A stretch of DNA of 64,000 nt, from positions 186,001-250,000 of the forward strand of contig NZ_CP036265.1 of the NCBI RefSeq assembly GCF_007743815.1, given 5' to 3'. This DNA comes from Alienimonas californiensis (GTDB taxonomy: Bacteria; Planctomycetota; Planctomycetia; Planctomycetales; Planctomycetaceae). Below, one piece after another: positions 32,409-41,697 of this stretch (positions are counted from its first letter, which is position 1; every line of letters starts with the position of its first letter). The position numbers and the translations under genes are program-made. The notes beneath the pieces were generated by a model. It did not search any database. It was given only the letters and a program-made list of their open reading frames with translations, and was not told the DNA's origin.

Positions 32409-34213
32409 ACCAGCAGGAACCGCCCGGCGGCCGTCACGCCGGCGAACCGCTCCGTCGCGCCGCCCGGCCAGCGGACGGAGACGTCTAAAGACGTCCCTGA
32501 AGGTGTGGCGCCGAGGCCGAAGGTCAGCCGCTTTTCGTCGCCGCTCAGGTAGCCGTCGCCAGCGGTGATCCACTTTGTACGCGGACCGCTTGGGACGCCC
32601 TCGGCGGTGGGGGCGCTCACGGTGACGGCGGCGCCGACGGCGTCGCGGTCGGAGGTCGTGCCGACCAGTCGCAGCGAGACCGTCGTGCAGGTGGTCGCTT
32701 CGTTCTTCAATAAAACCGCGGGGCCGTTCAGGCGGGTGGCGACGCACTCGTCGCGGCCGTCGCCGTTCCAGTCCAGCCGGGCGAGGCCGCGGCCGAGAGC
32801 CGGCGTGTCGAAGAACGCCCCGGCAGCCACGGGCGGAACCGGCTCGAACCGTCCGCCGCCGACGTTCTCCAGCAGCGCCGGCCGCATGAACAGCGGGGAG
32901 CCGCGGTGCGTGAAGTCGTCGATGTGACCATTAACGTAAATCAGATCCTCGTCGCCGTCGGCGTCGTGATCGAGGAATGCCGCCCCGAAGCCCAGCGTTT
33001 CATAGCCCGGCTCGAACAGCCCGGAGCGGCGGGTGGCGTCCTCGTATAACAGCGGCCCGGCGCGGGAGAGGGACGTATACAGTGTGTTCGACTCCCCCTC
33101 GTAGTTCGTCACGAACAGGTCCGGGCGGCCGTCGGCGTTGAGGTCGGCGGCGGCGAGGCCCATGCCGGCTTCGCTCTCCCCCGCCCCGCTCGTGGCGACG
33201 CCGGCGGCCACGGCAGCCTCCCGAAACTGCGGCGGCCCGCCGCGGCGGTCGTCCGTGCGAATGTAAAGGTGATTAGGCCGCTGATCGTTGGCGACGTAGA
33301 TTTCGTTGCCGGGGCGGCCGTCGAGATCGGTCGCCAGCACGCCCAGCCCCGGGCCGACGGCGAGGCCGGCGAGGTCGGTCGCCTCCGCGAAGAGGCCGGT
33401 CCCGAGGTTGAGCCACAGCCGGTCGGCCGCGGCGGGGAAGCCGTTCGGGCTGCACGCCCGCGGCGGGTCGTCGCCGGTCCGGCAGATCTTCGTATAGACG
33501 TCCCGGCCGGTGAGGTAGTTCGCCTCGTAAATATCCGGCAGACCGTCTCCGTTGAGGTCGGCGATCGCGGCGGAGACGGTCCAGTCCGTGCCGTCCGGGT
33601 GCGGGGTGAGGCCGGCGGCGGCGGTAACGTCCGTGAAGGTGCCGTCGCCCTCGTTCCGCAGCAGGCGGTTCGTCCCGGCGTTGCAGACGAACAGGTCCGG
33701 GAAGCCGTCGCCGTCCAGATCGCCCGCCGCGGCCCCCTGCCCGTAGCCGGTGAGGACCAGCCCGGCGGCGTCCGTCACGTCCTCGAATTGTTCGCCGTCG
33801 ACGTTGCGGAACAGCCGGCCGCGGCGGTCGGCAGGGGCGGCCGGGTTCGGTTCGCTGCTCGGCGGGACGGCGCCGTCGGTCCACTCGCAGCCTTGGGGGA
33901 ACAGCAGATCGGGGCGGCCGTCGAGGTCGTAATCGAAAGCCACCACGCCGCCGCCGGTCCATTCAGACATCCGCCGCCCACCGGCGATCCGGCCGTTCGC
34001 GTCCGGCGTGCGGGCGTCGAAGCGGGTGAAGTGCAGGCCGACTTCCTCCGTGACGTCCGAAAACGCCGGCGGGCCGGTCGGTGCCGGCGGGGCCGTCGGC
34101 GGGGGCGGGGAGAACGGCGGGGGAGGCTCGGGGGCCCGCTCGCCGCAGCCGAGCGGGCACAGGGCGATCAGCAGAACCGTGACGAACGACGGCCGGGATC
34201 GGGGGGCGGGCAC
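32372..34213 (-). CDS. Exported FG-GAP/VCBS repeat protein with ASPIC/UnbV domain
   Basis: This 613-residue exported protein starts at GTG 34213 with a hydrophobic segment (SFVTVLLIALCPLGCG), which may be a lipoprotein signal, although the box is imperfect. At least six FG-GAP-type repeats carry calcium-binding DxDxDG loops (FDYDLDGRPDLLFPQG, DLDGDGFPDLFVCN, DLNGDGLPDIYEAN, DLNADGRPDLFVTN, DHDADGDEDLIYVN). They form a beta-propeller ending in the ASPIC/UnbV domain (VGAAVTVSAPTAEG, WITAGDGYLSGDEKRLTFGL, VRWPGGATERFAGV). Such proteins are abundant in planctomycetes and related to human CRTAC1; roles in adhesion or surface assembly are proposed. It diverges from the gene at 34277 with a 63-base gap. 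Confidence 0.92.
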   Translation of the reverse strand: MPAPRSRPSFVTVLLIALCPLGCGERAPEPPPPFSPPPPTAPPAPTGPPAFSDVTEEVGLHFTRFDARTPDANGRIAGGRRMSEWTGGGVVAFDYDLDGRPDLLFPQGCEWTDGAVPPSSEPNPAAPADRRGRLFRNVDGEQFEDVTDAAGLVLTGYGQGAAAGDLDGDGFPDLFVCNAGTNRLLRNEGDGTFTDVTAAAGLTPHPDGTDWTVSAAIADLNGDGLPDIYEANYLTGRDVYTKICRTGDDPPRACSPNGFPAAADRLWLNLGTGLFAEATDLAGLAVGPGLGVLATDLDGRPGNEIYVANDQRPNHLYIRTDDRRGGPPQFREAAVAAGVATSGAGESEAGMGLAAADLNADGRPDLFVTNYEGESNTLYTSLSRAGPLLYEDATRRSGLFEPGYETLGFGAAFLDHDADGDEDLIYVNGHIDDFTHRGSPLFMRPALLENVGGGRFEPVPPVAAGAFFDTPALGRGLARLDWNGDGRDECVATRLNGPAVLLKNEATTCTTVSLRLVGTTSDRDAVGAAVTVSAPTAEGVPSGPRTKWITAGDGYLSGDEKRLTFGLGATPSGTSLDVSVRWPGGATERFAGVTAAGRFLLVQGAGSTILKSP

Positions 34214-34276
34214 CGCGTCATCTTGTCGATCGCGGCCGGGTTGGACACCCCGGCCCGTCGCCGGCACCGTGCGGCG

Positions 34277-37200
34277 GTGACCGCCCCCGCCCGCCGCCGT
34301 TCGTTCGTTCTCCTCGCCGGGTTGCTGCTGGCGGCCCTCGCCGTGGGGTTGGCGGTCTGGCTCTGGATGAGGCCGAGCGTCCCGGAGCCCGCGGAGGCCG
34401 CCCGGCTGGTGCGGGTTCACAATGAAGCCGTCGCCGCATTGGAGGCCGGCGACCCGGCCGCGGCGGATCCGCTGCTGGCGGAATTAATCGAAGAACGCAT
34501 CCCTGCCGCGATGGGCTTGAACGTGGCGGCGATCCGCAACCGGGCGGTGGGCGCCGTGCTGGCGATCGACGCGGAATCCGGCGACGCCCTGCCCGCCGCG
34601 GAGCGGGAGGCGTGGTTCGTGCGGGCGGAGGCGGCGGTGGCGGCGTTGCAGGCCCGGGTGCCGGACGCCCCGGCGGGATTCTACTTGGAGAGCCGGCTCG
34701 CAACGGCGGCGGGGGACGACGCCCGACAGCTTGAGGCCCTGCTGAAGACCTCAGCCCGAGCGGATGCTGGATGGGGCTCCTTCCTGCTCTACGACGCCTT
34801 CGGCGACAGCCCCGATCCGGACCGGACGGCAGTTGCGGATGCGGCGCTGGCGGAGGCGCGGCGGTTTGCGCCGGAGAACGCGTGGGTTCTTCTTCAATAC
34901 CTCCAGTGGGCGACGGAAAATAAAGAGCCGGAAACCGCCGCCGCGTTCGCCGATCTGCGAACACAGGTCGCCCCCTACGCCGACGGCTTCGCCCTGCGGC
35001 AGAACGGCGACGTGCTGCCGCTGATCGAGGCCGGCGAGGCGGCCGCGAAGGCCGGCGACTGGAACACCGCCCGCCGCAACGCAACCCTGCTGTTCAACGT
35101 GTTGCGGGCCGAGGAGGTCGTTCGCAGCGATCGCCTCGCGGTGCAACGGCACCCGCTGGATTTTTTAGTCACCGATCTCCCCTCCACCTTTTATGACGCC
35201 TCCGGCCTGTCCCGCACGCCGGAGGCGACGGCGATCCCGGTTCAATTCGAACCCTTCGCCGGCCCGGCCGCGGCGCCGGAGGTGGCGGGGGCGCTGGCGA
35301 TTGAGACGGCGAACCTCGACCTACTCGGCGGCGAGGAACTACTTATCCTGACCGGCGACACCGTGCGGGCGTTCTCCCGGGACGCCGGCGGGCCGTGGGC
35401 GGAAACGCTGCGGTACGACCTGCCGGCCGATCAATTCGACGGACTGCTCGCCGCGGACCTGGACCTCGACAACGCCGCCGCCCCGGCCGCGGCGGCGGGA
35501 CGTAACGGCCCCGCGGTCGCCTGTCACACGGCGGACCCGGACCTCGTGCTCTGGGGGCCGGGCGGCGTGCTGGTTCTGGAGAACCGCCTGCAAGCGGACG
35601 GCACCCGTGCGCTCGTGCCCGTCGCCGATCAGGCGGCGTTGAACGCGTTAGAGGGCGTGTCACTGGTCGCGGCGGCGGACCTTGATCAAGAGGGGGACCT
35701 CGATCTGGCCGTGCTGTCCGAGGGCGGGCCGTCGCTGTGGTTCAACCGCGGCAACCTCACCTTCGAGAACCGCACCGGCCGGTCCGATCTCGGCGAGAAG
35801 GCGTTCGCGGCGACGGATGTGCTCGCGGTGGATCTCGACCGCGACGTGGACCTCGATCTGCTCTGGGGAACCGCCGGGGCCGCCGCCCCGGTCGGCGTGT
35901 GGGAGAACCTGCGGCACGGGGAGTTCCGGGCTCAAATCGAATCGGCCGGCGGCCCGCTCGGCTTCGAATTATTGGACGCGGACGGCAACGCCAGTTGGGA
36001 TCTCGCCGTCGCCGACGGCGAGCGGGTGCGGCTGCACACGTCCGTCGCCCCCGCCCCCGGCCGGCTGCGGTGGAGCGAGCCGCGGACGATCTCGGAGTTC
36101 CCCGCCACCCGCCTGCGAAGCTTGGATCACGACAACGACGGCCGCGTCGACCTGCTCGCCTGGGGGCCGGACGGCGTGCGGCTGCTCCGCAACGCGGCCG
36201 GCGGTTGGGAGGACGTCTCCGACCGCCTGCCGGCGACGCAGGGACGAATTCAAGACGCACTGCCCCGCGATTTGGACGGCGACGGCGACCTCGATCTGGT
36301 GATGCTCGTCGTCGACCGGGTCGTCGTGTGGGAGAACCGCGGCGGGGACGCGAACGACTCGCTGCAGGTCGCCCTGCTGGCGGAGTTCGACAACGACGGG
36401 ACCGACCCGAAACGCACCAACCACGTCGGCCTCGGCAGTTTATTAGAACTGCGGCGGGGGCCGGTCTATCAGGCGGCGGTCGTGCGGGACGCCGTCACCC
36501 ACTTCGGCCTCGGCCCCAAAACCGACGGTCCGGCCGGGGAGGCGCTGCGGGTTCTCTGGCCCAACGGCATCCCGGAGGTCGTCCGCGAGCCGACCGGCGG
36601 GGCGCTCTGTCACCCGCAAAAGCTCGGCGGTTCCTGTCCGTATCTTTATACGTGGAACGGGGAGCGGTTCATTTTCGCCACGGACCTCTGTTGGGCGGCG
36701 CCGATCGGGCTGCAGCTCGCCGAGGGCGTCTTCGCCCCCACCCGGGCCTGGGAACACGTCAAGATCGACGGTGCCGACCTCAAACCTCGCGACGGCCGCT
36801 ATGAATTGCGGGTGACCTGCGAACTGTGGGAGGCGGATTATTTCGACCGGATTGAGCTCACCTGCGTCGACCACCCGCCCGGCACGCACGTCTTCACCAA
36901 CGAGAAGGTCGGCCCGCCGGAGTTGGTCGAACCTCGCTTGTACGCGGCCGTAACGCTGCACGAACCCGTCGCCGCCCGGGTACGGTCGGGCGAGGAAGAA
37001 GCGGGCGCGTGGCGGGACGTTCTCGAAACAATCCGCAAGCGGGACGAGGACTACGTGCGTCCCTTCGAATTGAAGCGAACGCAGGGCTATACGGCGCCGT
37101 GGACGCTGGAACTGGACCTCGCCGGGTCGCCCCGGGCGGGAGCGGTGTTGTTATTGACCGGGTGGACGTTCCCCACGGACACCGGGTTGAACGTCGCCCT

Positions 37201-37939
37201 GTCGCAAAACCCGGACCTGCCCGGTCCGCGGCCGCCGACGCTGCTCATGGAGACGGCCGAAGGCTGGGAGACGGTCCTGCCCAACGCCGGGTTCCCGGGC
37301 GGCAAAACGAAAACAATCGCCCTTCCCCTGCCGGACTTCCGTTCCGACGACCGCCGCGTGCGGCTCAGCGGCACGCAGGAGTTGTATTGGGACCGGGCCG
37401 CCTGGTGCGTGCCGGGGAAGGTGGAAGTGCGGGAAACGCAGGCCGAGTTGCTCTCCGCGGACCTGCGGTATCGCGGGTTCTCGGCACGCCGCTGGCCGGA
37501 GGGCGGACACGGGCCGGATCAGTTCGATTATCAAAACGTCACCGCGGAGCAGATCTGGCCGCCGATGGCCGGGCCGTTCACCCGCTTCGGCGACGTGCGG
37601 GAATTATTGACCGCGGCAGACGACCGGCAGGCGGTGCTGGCCAGCGGGGACGAGATCGCCCTCTCCTTCGCCGCCCCGCCGCTACGGGACGGATGGATGC
37701 GGGACTTTATCATCAGTTCAATCGGGTACGACAAGGACGCCAACCTGCACACGGTCCACGGCCAAACCGTCGAACCGCTGCCGCACGCCGGCATGACTCG
37801 CTACCCGCCCCCGCCGGGCGAGCCGTTCCCCGACACCCCGGCGCTGCGGGATTATCTGAAGGACTATCAAACCCGCCCCGCCGACGCCCGGGCCTTCTGG
37901 CGGGCGGTGCGGGACCAAGCGGAGGACGTGACGCCGTGA
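34277..37939 (+). CDS. Large membrane-anchored FG-GAP/VCBS repeat protein with a conserved C-terminal region
   Basis: The 1220-residue protein has an N-terminal signal anchor (FVLLAGLLLAALAVGLAVWL) and a helical region that resembles tetratricopeptide repeats (residues of about 35-280). FG-GAP-like repeats follow (AADLDQEGDLDLAVLSEGGP, AVDLDRDVDLDLLWGT, SLDHDNDGRVDLLAWG, DLDGDGDLDLVMLVVD), with an ASPIC-like piece (AVTHFGLGPKT, VLWPNGIPEVVRE). The last 440 residues start at GGSCPYLYTWNGERFIFATD. They are rich in beta strands, with cysteines and many aromatic residues, and show no motif I can name. Start GTG 34277 puts the hydrophobic anchor next to a short basic leader. It overlaps the next gene by four bases (GTGA). 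Confidence 0.88.
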   Translation: MTAPARRRSFVLLAGLLLAALAVGLAVWLWMRPSVPEPAEAARLVRVHNEAVAALEAGDPAAADPLLAELIEERIPAAMGLNVAAIRNRAVGAVLAIDAESGDALPAAEREAWFVRAEAAVAALQARVPDAPAGFYLESRLATAAGDDARQLEALLKTSARADAGWGSFLLYDAFGDSPDPDRTAVADAALAEARRFAPENAWVLLQYLQWATENKEPETAAAFADLRTQVAPYADGFALRQNGDVLPLIEAGEAAAKAGDWNTARRNATLLFNVLRAEEVVRSDRLAVQRHPLDFLVTDLPSTFYDASGLSRTPEATAIPVQFEPFAGPAAAPEVAGALAIETANLDLLGGEELLILTGDTVRAFSRDAGGPWAETLRYDLPADQFDGLLAADLDLDNAAAPAAAAGRNGPAVACHTADPDLVLWGPGGVLVLENRLQADGTRALVPVADQAALNALEGVSLVAAADLDQEGDLDLAVLSEGGPSLWFNRGNLTFENRTGRSDLGEKAFAATDVLAVDLDRDVDLDLLWGTAGAAAPVGVWENLRHGEFRAQIESAGGPLGFELLDADGNASWDLAVADGERVRLHTSVAPAPGRLRWSEPRTISEFPATRLRSLDHDNDGRVDLLAWGPDGVRLLRNAAGGWEDVSDRLPATQGRIQDALPRDLDGDGDLDLVMLVVDRVVVWENRGGDANDSLQVALLAEFDNDGTDPKRTNHVGLGSLLELRRGPVYQAAVVRDAVTHFGLGPKTDGPAGEALRVLWPNGIPEVVREPTGGALCHPQKLGGSCPYLYTWNGERFIFATDLCWAAPIGLQLAEGVFAPTRAWEHVKIDGADLKPRDGRYELRVTCELWEADYFDRIELTCVDHPPGTHVFTNEKVGPPELVEPRLYAAVTLHEPVAARVRSGEEEAGAWRDVLETIRKRDEDYVRPFELKRTQGYTAPWTLELDLAGSPRAGAVLLLTGWTFPTDTGLNVALSQNPDLPGPRPPTLLMETAEGWETVLPNAGFPGGKTKTIALPLPDFRSDDRRVRLSGTQELYWDRAAWCVPGKVEVRETQAELLSADLRYRGFSARRWPEGGHGPDQFDYQNVTAEQIWPPMAGPFTRFGDVRELLTAADDRQAVLASGDEIALSFAAPPLRDGWMRDFIISSIGYDKDANLHTVHGQTVEPLPHAGMTRYPPPPGEPFPDTPALRDYLKDYQTRPADARAFWRAVRDQAEDVTP

Positions 37940-38850
37940 CGTTCGCCCTGCTCTGCCTCGCCGCATTCGCCCCGCCGCTGGGAGGGAGCGACGCCGACGA
38001 TGGGTTCCGCTATCCCCTCGCCTGCACGATTGCGGGCGATGGGACGATCTACGTCGCGGACCGCCGGCTGCCGGGGGTGTGGCGGGTGACGACGACTGAC
38101 GGGGAGCCCACCCGGCTGTCGCGGTTCAAAACGGGCGGCGGGACGTTTCGTACGCCGCTGAACGCTCCGCGGTGCATGGTCTTTGCGCCGCCGTCCAAGG
38201 GCTTCCCAAGCGGCGCCGTATTGGTGGGGGACTCGGCGACGCGGGCGATTATTCGACTCGATCCGACCGCCGACGAACCGGCGGCGGAACCGCTGCGGGT
38301 CGGGGAGACGGACGTCAGCCCGATCGGCGTGCCGTCGGCCCTCGCCGTGGCGGCGGACGGGACGCTGTTCGTCGCGGACCTCGAATCGCAGCGCATCTAT
38401 CGCGTTCCGCCAAGGGAACCGGCGGCGGCGATCGCGGCGCTCCCGGGCGTGCGGGGGCTGTGTCTGGCGGCGGACGGCGCTCTGCTGGCGGTCACCACGG
38501 AGAAGGACGCCATTCGTCGCTTCGTCCCCGCTGCGGACGGGGCGTGGAGCGAACAGGTCGCCGTGGCGGGGCGGCCGTTCCAGTCGCCGCAGGGGGCGGC
38601 GCTGGGGCCGGACGGGACGCTGCACGTCGCGGACAACGCCGCCGGCTGCCTCTGGCGACTGGCGCCGACGGGCGACGGCGGGTTCGCGGAGCCGACGAAG
38701 CTCGCCGCGGGGGCGCCGCTGGTCGGACCGACGGGGGTCTGCTTCGACTCTTCAACTAATCCGCCCCGGCTGATCGTCGTCGATCCCAAGGCCCGGGCGC
38801 TGTTCGCACTCAACCCGGCGGGCGGCGAAGTGAAGACGCTGGCGAAGTGA
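37936..38850 (+). CDS. Exported NHL/SMP-30-like beta-propeller protein
   Basis: This 304-residue protein is translationally coupled (GTGA overlap) to the FG-GAP protein and so likely works with it. After a signal peptide (FALLCLAAFAPPLGG) it has repeated strands of a six-bladed propeller: CTIAGDGTIYVADRRLPGVW, LAVAADGTLFVADLESQRIY, LCLAADGALLAVTTEKDAIR and AALGPDGTLHVADNAAGCLW. This is the NHL/gluconolactonase-like pattern. Metal-ligand residues of SMP-30 lactonases are not obvious, so a binding rather than catalytic role is more likely. Confidence 0.85.
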   Translation: MTFALLCLAAFAPPLGGSDADDGFRYPLACTIAGDGTIYVADRRLPGVWRVTTTDGEPTRLSRFKTGGGTFRTPLNAPRCMVFAPPSKGFPSGAVLVGDSATRAIIRLDPTADEPAAEPLRVGETDVSPIGVPSALAVAADGTLFVADLESQRIYRVPPREPAAAIAALPGVRGLCLAADGALLAVTTEKDAIRRFVPAADGAWSEQVAVAGRPFQSPQGAALGPDGTLHVADNAAGCLWRLAPTGDGGFAEPTKLAAGAPLVGPTGVCFDSSTNPPRLIVVDPKARALFALNPAGGEVKTLAK

Positions 38851-39436
38851 TCTCGGCCGGCAGGCGGTTTGTTCGCCGAAGCCCTTGCGCCGCAGTCGGT
38901 TCGGACAGAACAGGTCCCGACCCCCCGTAGGTTGAGGGTCCGACCGTTCCCCCCGCACCGGATGCGGGCAGCGATCGAACCCCTCGCGGGGCGAGCGACG
39001 CGGCCGACGTTGGTGACGGACGCCGTGGAGCTCGCCCCCGCGTCGGTCGGCTCGCGACCGCCCGACGCGATCCGTCCCCCGCCCGTCGGCACGGACGCCG
39101 CCCCCGCCCGCCTTCCCCCGGGAGAGCCATTGAGCCAGGTTCCACAACCGGGCTCAACCGGCCCCGGGCACGGCGGGCGGTCGTTTCCGAAGCCTAGCGA
39201 CCCGCTTTCCCAAGCGACAACGCCGGAGCCCGAATTCTCCTTCTCCACTCCTGCCCCGGCGCACACCGGCCGGGCCCCGGTTGCGACCGGGCGGGGCGGC
39301 GACTGACCCGCGTGATGCAGAACCCATGGCGATCCGTCTTCGCATGGTGAAAACAGACCCGGCGGCCCGACCGCGAAGCGAACAGCCCGCGGCCGGGTTC
39401 GCCGCTGCGCGGACCGCGACGCCCCCGGCGGTTCGT
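38851..39436. other. 586-base intergenic stretch without a convincing gene
   Basis: Open frames on both strands here have Pro/Arg-rich, non-globular translations and no recognisable motif, so I call none of them. The region separates the convergent ends of the propeller gene and the ABC permease gene. No perfect long hairpin or T-rich terminator was found. Confidence 0.55.
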
Positions 39437-40768
39437 TCAGTTCAGATACTTCGTCACGTCCGCCCCGTAGGCGCGGGTGGCGGGCAGCAGACCGGCGAGG
39501 GCGGCGAGGAGCGCCAGGCCGGGCAGGAGCCAGAGTTCCTCCCACCGCACCGCCCAGGGGTCGATCACCAGCCCGGGAGGCAGGAAGGGCAGCACGGCGA
39601 ACGTCAGAGCGTGGCCCAGGAAGAAGCCCAGCAGGCCGCCCAGCAGCGTGACGACCGCCGCCTCCAACAGGATTACGGCGAACACCGTGGACCGCTGCGC
39701 CCCGAGGGCCCGCAGCACGGCGACCTCCGTCAGCCGTTCGGAGAGGGTCGTATAGAGGCTCACGAAGATCCCCACCCCGGCGACCACCACCACCAACGCG
39801 CTGAGGGCCACCAGCACAGTCTGGGCGGGGGCGAGGAACGTCTCTCGCAGGCGGGCGACGGGGCCGGCGGGGTTCACGGCGGCGGCTTTAAAGCCCTCGT
39901 TAATGTCCGCGGCGACCATCGGCACCATCATGTTCGCCTCCCGGTCGCCCTTCACGTTGACGAAGATCGCGGAGACCTCCTTTTGCAAGTCCGGCGTGCC
40001 GCCGACCCCGGGGACGTTCGCCTCGCGTTCGGCCTGTTTGAGCGCTTCGCCCTCCAGTTCCGGCAGGCCCTGCAAGGCCCGCCAGCGGTTCACGCCCTCG
40101 CTGAGCGGTTTGTCGTGCCCGCTGACGGCGTAGAACCCGTTGAGCTGCACGAAGGCCGTTTGATCGTTCGCCGTGCCGGTGGGCAGCAGGACGCCGACGA
40201 TCTCGAAGAGTTCGTCGTGCACGTGGGCGTTGGGATCGTCCGCCCCGCCGTGGACGAGCTTGAAGCTGTCGCCGACGCCCCAATTGTTGGCTCGGGCGAC
40301 CTCGGAGCCGACGACCGCCTCGAACCCGCTTTCGCCGCTGAACCCGCGGCTGCCGTCGGTCTCGGACATGCGGAAGGGCTCGTCACGGTTCACCCCGGCC
40401 AGGAAGAACCGGTTGATCGTGGCGACGATCGGGAAGCCGCCCTCCTGCGTCGTGTCGCCGAAGGCGATCGGCACCGCCTCGGCGAAGCGGTCGTCGGCCT
40501 GAATCTGTTGATAATAGGGATACGGCAACGGCTCCATCGCCGCCGGCATGCGGTACAGCGTGGTGAGCACGAGTTGCAGGTCGCTGCCCTTCGGTCCAAG
40601 GATCAGATCGAAGGGCGTCGCCGGCTTGGAGAGGGCCCGGTCGACCACCGCGGAGGTGCTCAGGACCGCGACGACCAGCATCGTGCCCAGCGCGACGGAC
40701 AACGCCGTCAGCCCCGTGACCAATGCACGGTTTTTCACGCTCTTGAAGGCGATGGCGAAAGGGGACAT
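39437..40768 (-). CDS. ABC transporter permease, FtsX/MacB type
   Basis: The 443-residue permease has an N-terminal helix (VTGLTALSVALGTMLVVAVL), a large periplasmic MacB-PCD-like domain of about 250 residues, and three C-terminal helices (TVLVALSALVVVVAGVGIFV, FAVILLEAAVVTLLGGLLGF, LWLLPGLALLAALAGLLPAT). ERLTEVAVLRALGAQRSTVF is the typical coupling segment. This type VII (mechanotransmission) architecture moves lipoproteins, peptides or drugs from the periplasm rather than across the inner membrane. It follows its ATPase gene by 54 bases, so the pair forms one transporter. The substrate is unknown. Confidence 0.92.
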   Translation of the reverse strand: MSPFAIAFKSVKNRALVTGLTALSVALGTMLVVAVLSTSAVVDRALSKPATPFDLILGPKGSDLQLVLTTLYRMPAAMEPLPYPYYQQIQADDRFAEAVPIAFGDTTQEGGFPIVATINRFFLAGVNRDEPFRMSETDGSRGFSGESGFEAVVGSEVARANNWGVGDSFKLVHGGADDPNAHVHDELFEIVGVLLPTGTANDQTAFVQLNGFYAVSGHDKPLSEGVNRWRALQGLPELEGEALKQAEREANVPGVGGTPDLQKEVSAIFVNVKGDREANMMVPMVAADINEGFKAAAVNPAGPVARLRETFLAPAQTVLVALSALVVVVAGVGIFVSLYTTLSERLTEVAVLRALGAQRSTVFAVILLEAAVVTLLGGLLGFFLGHALTFAVLPFLPPGLVIDPWAVRWEELWLLPGLALLAALAGLLPATRAYGADVTKYLN

Positions 40769-40822
40769 GGCGCAGGCAGAGGGGGAAGAACGAAGGCGGA
40801 AGGACGACTTTATTGCGGAGGT

Positions 40823-41545
40823 TTACACAGCGGCGGGGGCGCCGCCTTCCGCCTTCCGCCCTACCCCCACAGCCCCGGAAACAACCCGATTGATCGTGCC
40901 CAGTTCCTCCACGCGGTCGAAGCGGGCGGCGGCTTCGCGGTCGTGGGTGACCAGCAGCAGGGCCACGCCGCGTTCGGAGCAGGTCTCGCGGATCAGGTCC
41001 AGCACGGCGTCGCGGTGGGCGACGTCCACGTTGGCGGTGGGTTCGTCGGCGAGCATCAGCATCGGCTCGCTGGCCAGCGCCCGGGCCACGGCGACCCGCT
41101 GGCGTTCGCCGACGGACAGCTGCGACGGCCGGTTACCGGACCGGTGGGAGAGGCCGACCCGCTCCAGCAGCGCCGCGGCGGCGTGGCGGTCGGCCGTGCG
41201 GCCGGTGAAGCTCATCCCCAGCAGCACGTTCTCCAGCGCCGTGAAGGCCGACAGCAGGTGAAACGTCTGGAAGACGTAGCCGATCCGCTGGGCCCGAAAA
41301 CGGTCGCGGGAGGCCTCCGGCAGCGCCGTGAGGTTCACCCCGCCGATCTCCACGCGGCCGGAGTCCGGCGTGGTCAGGCCGGCGATCACGTTCAGCAGCG
41401 TGGTCTTCCCGCCCCCGCTGGCCCCCAGCAGCACGGCCTGTTCGGCCTTCGCCAACTGGTAGCGGGGCACGTCCAGGATCCGCGTCGGCGGTCCGCCGGC
41501 GGGGTCCGGATAGGACTTCGTCACCTCTTCAACCAACAACGTCAC
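40823..41545 (-). CDS. ABC transporter ATP-binding protein, LolD/MacB type
   Basis: This ATPase powers the adjacent FtsX-type permease. It shows Walker A GASGGGKTTLLN, Q-loop YVFQTFHLLSAFTALENVLL, signature LSVGERQRVAVARAL (LSVGE instead of LSGGQ), Walker B LMLADEPTANVD and the H-loop LVTHDRE. I choose GTG 41545 because the conserved start (TLLVEEVTKSYP) follows directly; the upstream codons to 41695 are Pro/Arg-rich filler. The final 20 residues are variable. It diverges from the DUF885 peptidase gene. Confidence 0.93.
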   Translation of the reverse strand: MTLLVEEVTKSYPDPAGGPPTRILDVPRYQLAKAEQAVLLGASGGGKTTLLNVIAGLTTPDSGRVEIGGVNLTALPEASRDRFRAQRIGYVFQTFHLLSAFTALENVLLGMSFTGRTADRHAAAALLERVGLSHRSGNRPSQLSVGERQRVAVARALASEPMLMLADEPTANVDVAHRDAVLDLIRETCSERGVALLLVTHDREAAARFDRVEELGTINRVVSGAVGVGRKAEGGAPAAV

Positions 41546-41697
41546 GGGCGGCGGGGCGGGTCGGCGGAGCGAGGGAAGGTTGGGACGAGGCGGGGGCGGG
41601 ACGGTAGCATGACGGTCGCCCGCCCCGCACCCGCTCCGGCGAATCACGCCGGCCGGTCCGCTCGCTCCGAGCCCGTCACGAACCAGGAACGTCACGG

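Noticed and set aside
34218-35084. Minus-strand frame opposite the start of the large FG-GAP protein
   Set aside because: Composed almost only of Arg, Pro, Ala and Gly; the plus-strand protein has a clear signal anchor and repeat structure over the same bases.
36600-37939. Treating the C-terminal third of the FG-GAP protein as a separate gene
   Set aside because: The frame is continuous with the propeller region and no stop, start or spacing signal separates them.
38869-39306. Possible small plus-strand gene in the 586-base gap
   Set aside because: Pro/Thr/Arg-rich translation without secondary-structure pattern, homology or ribosome binding site; overlapping minus frames look equally random.
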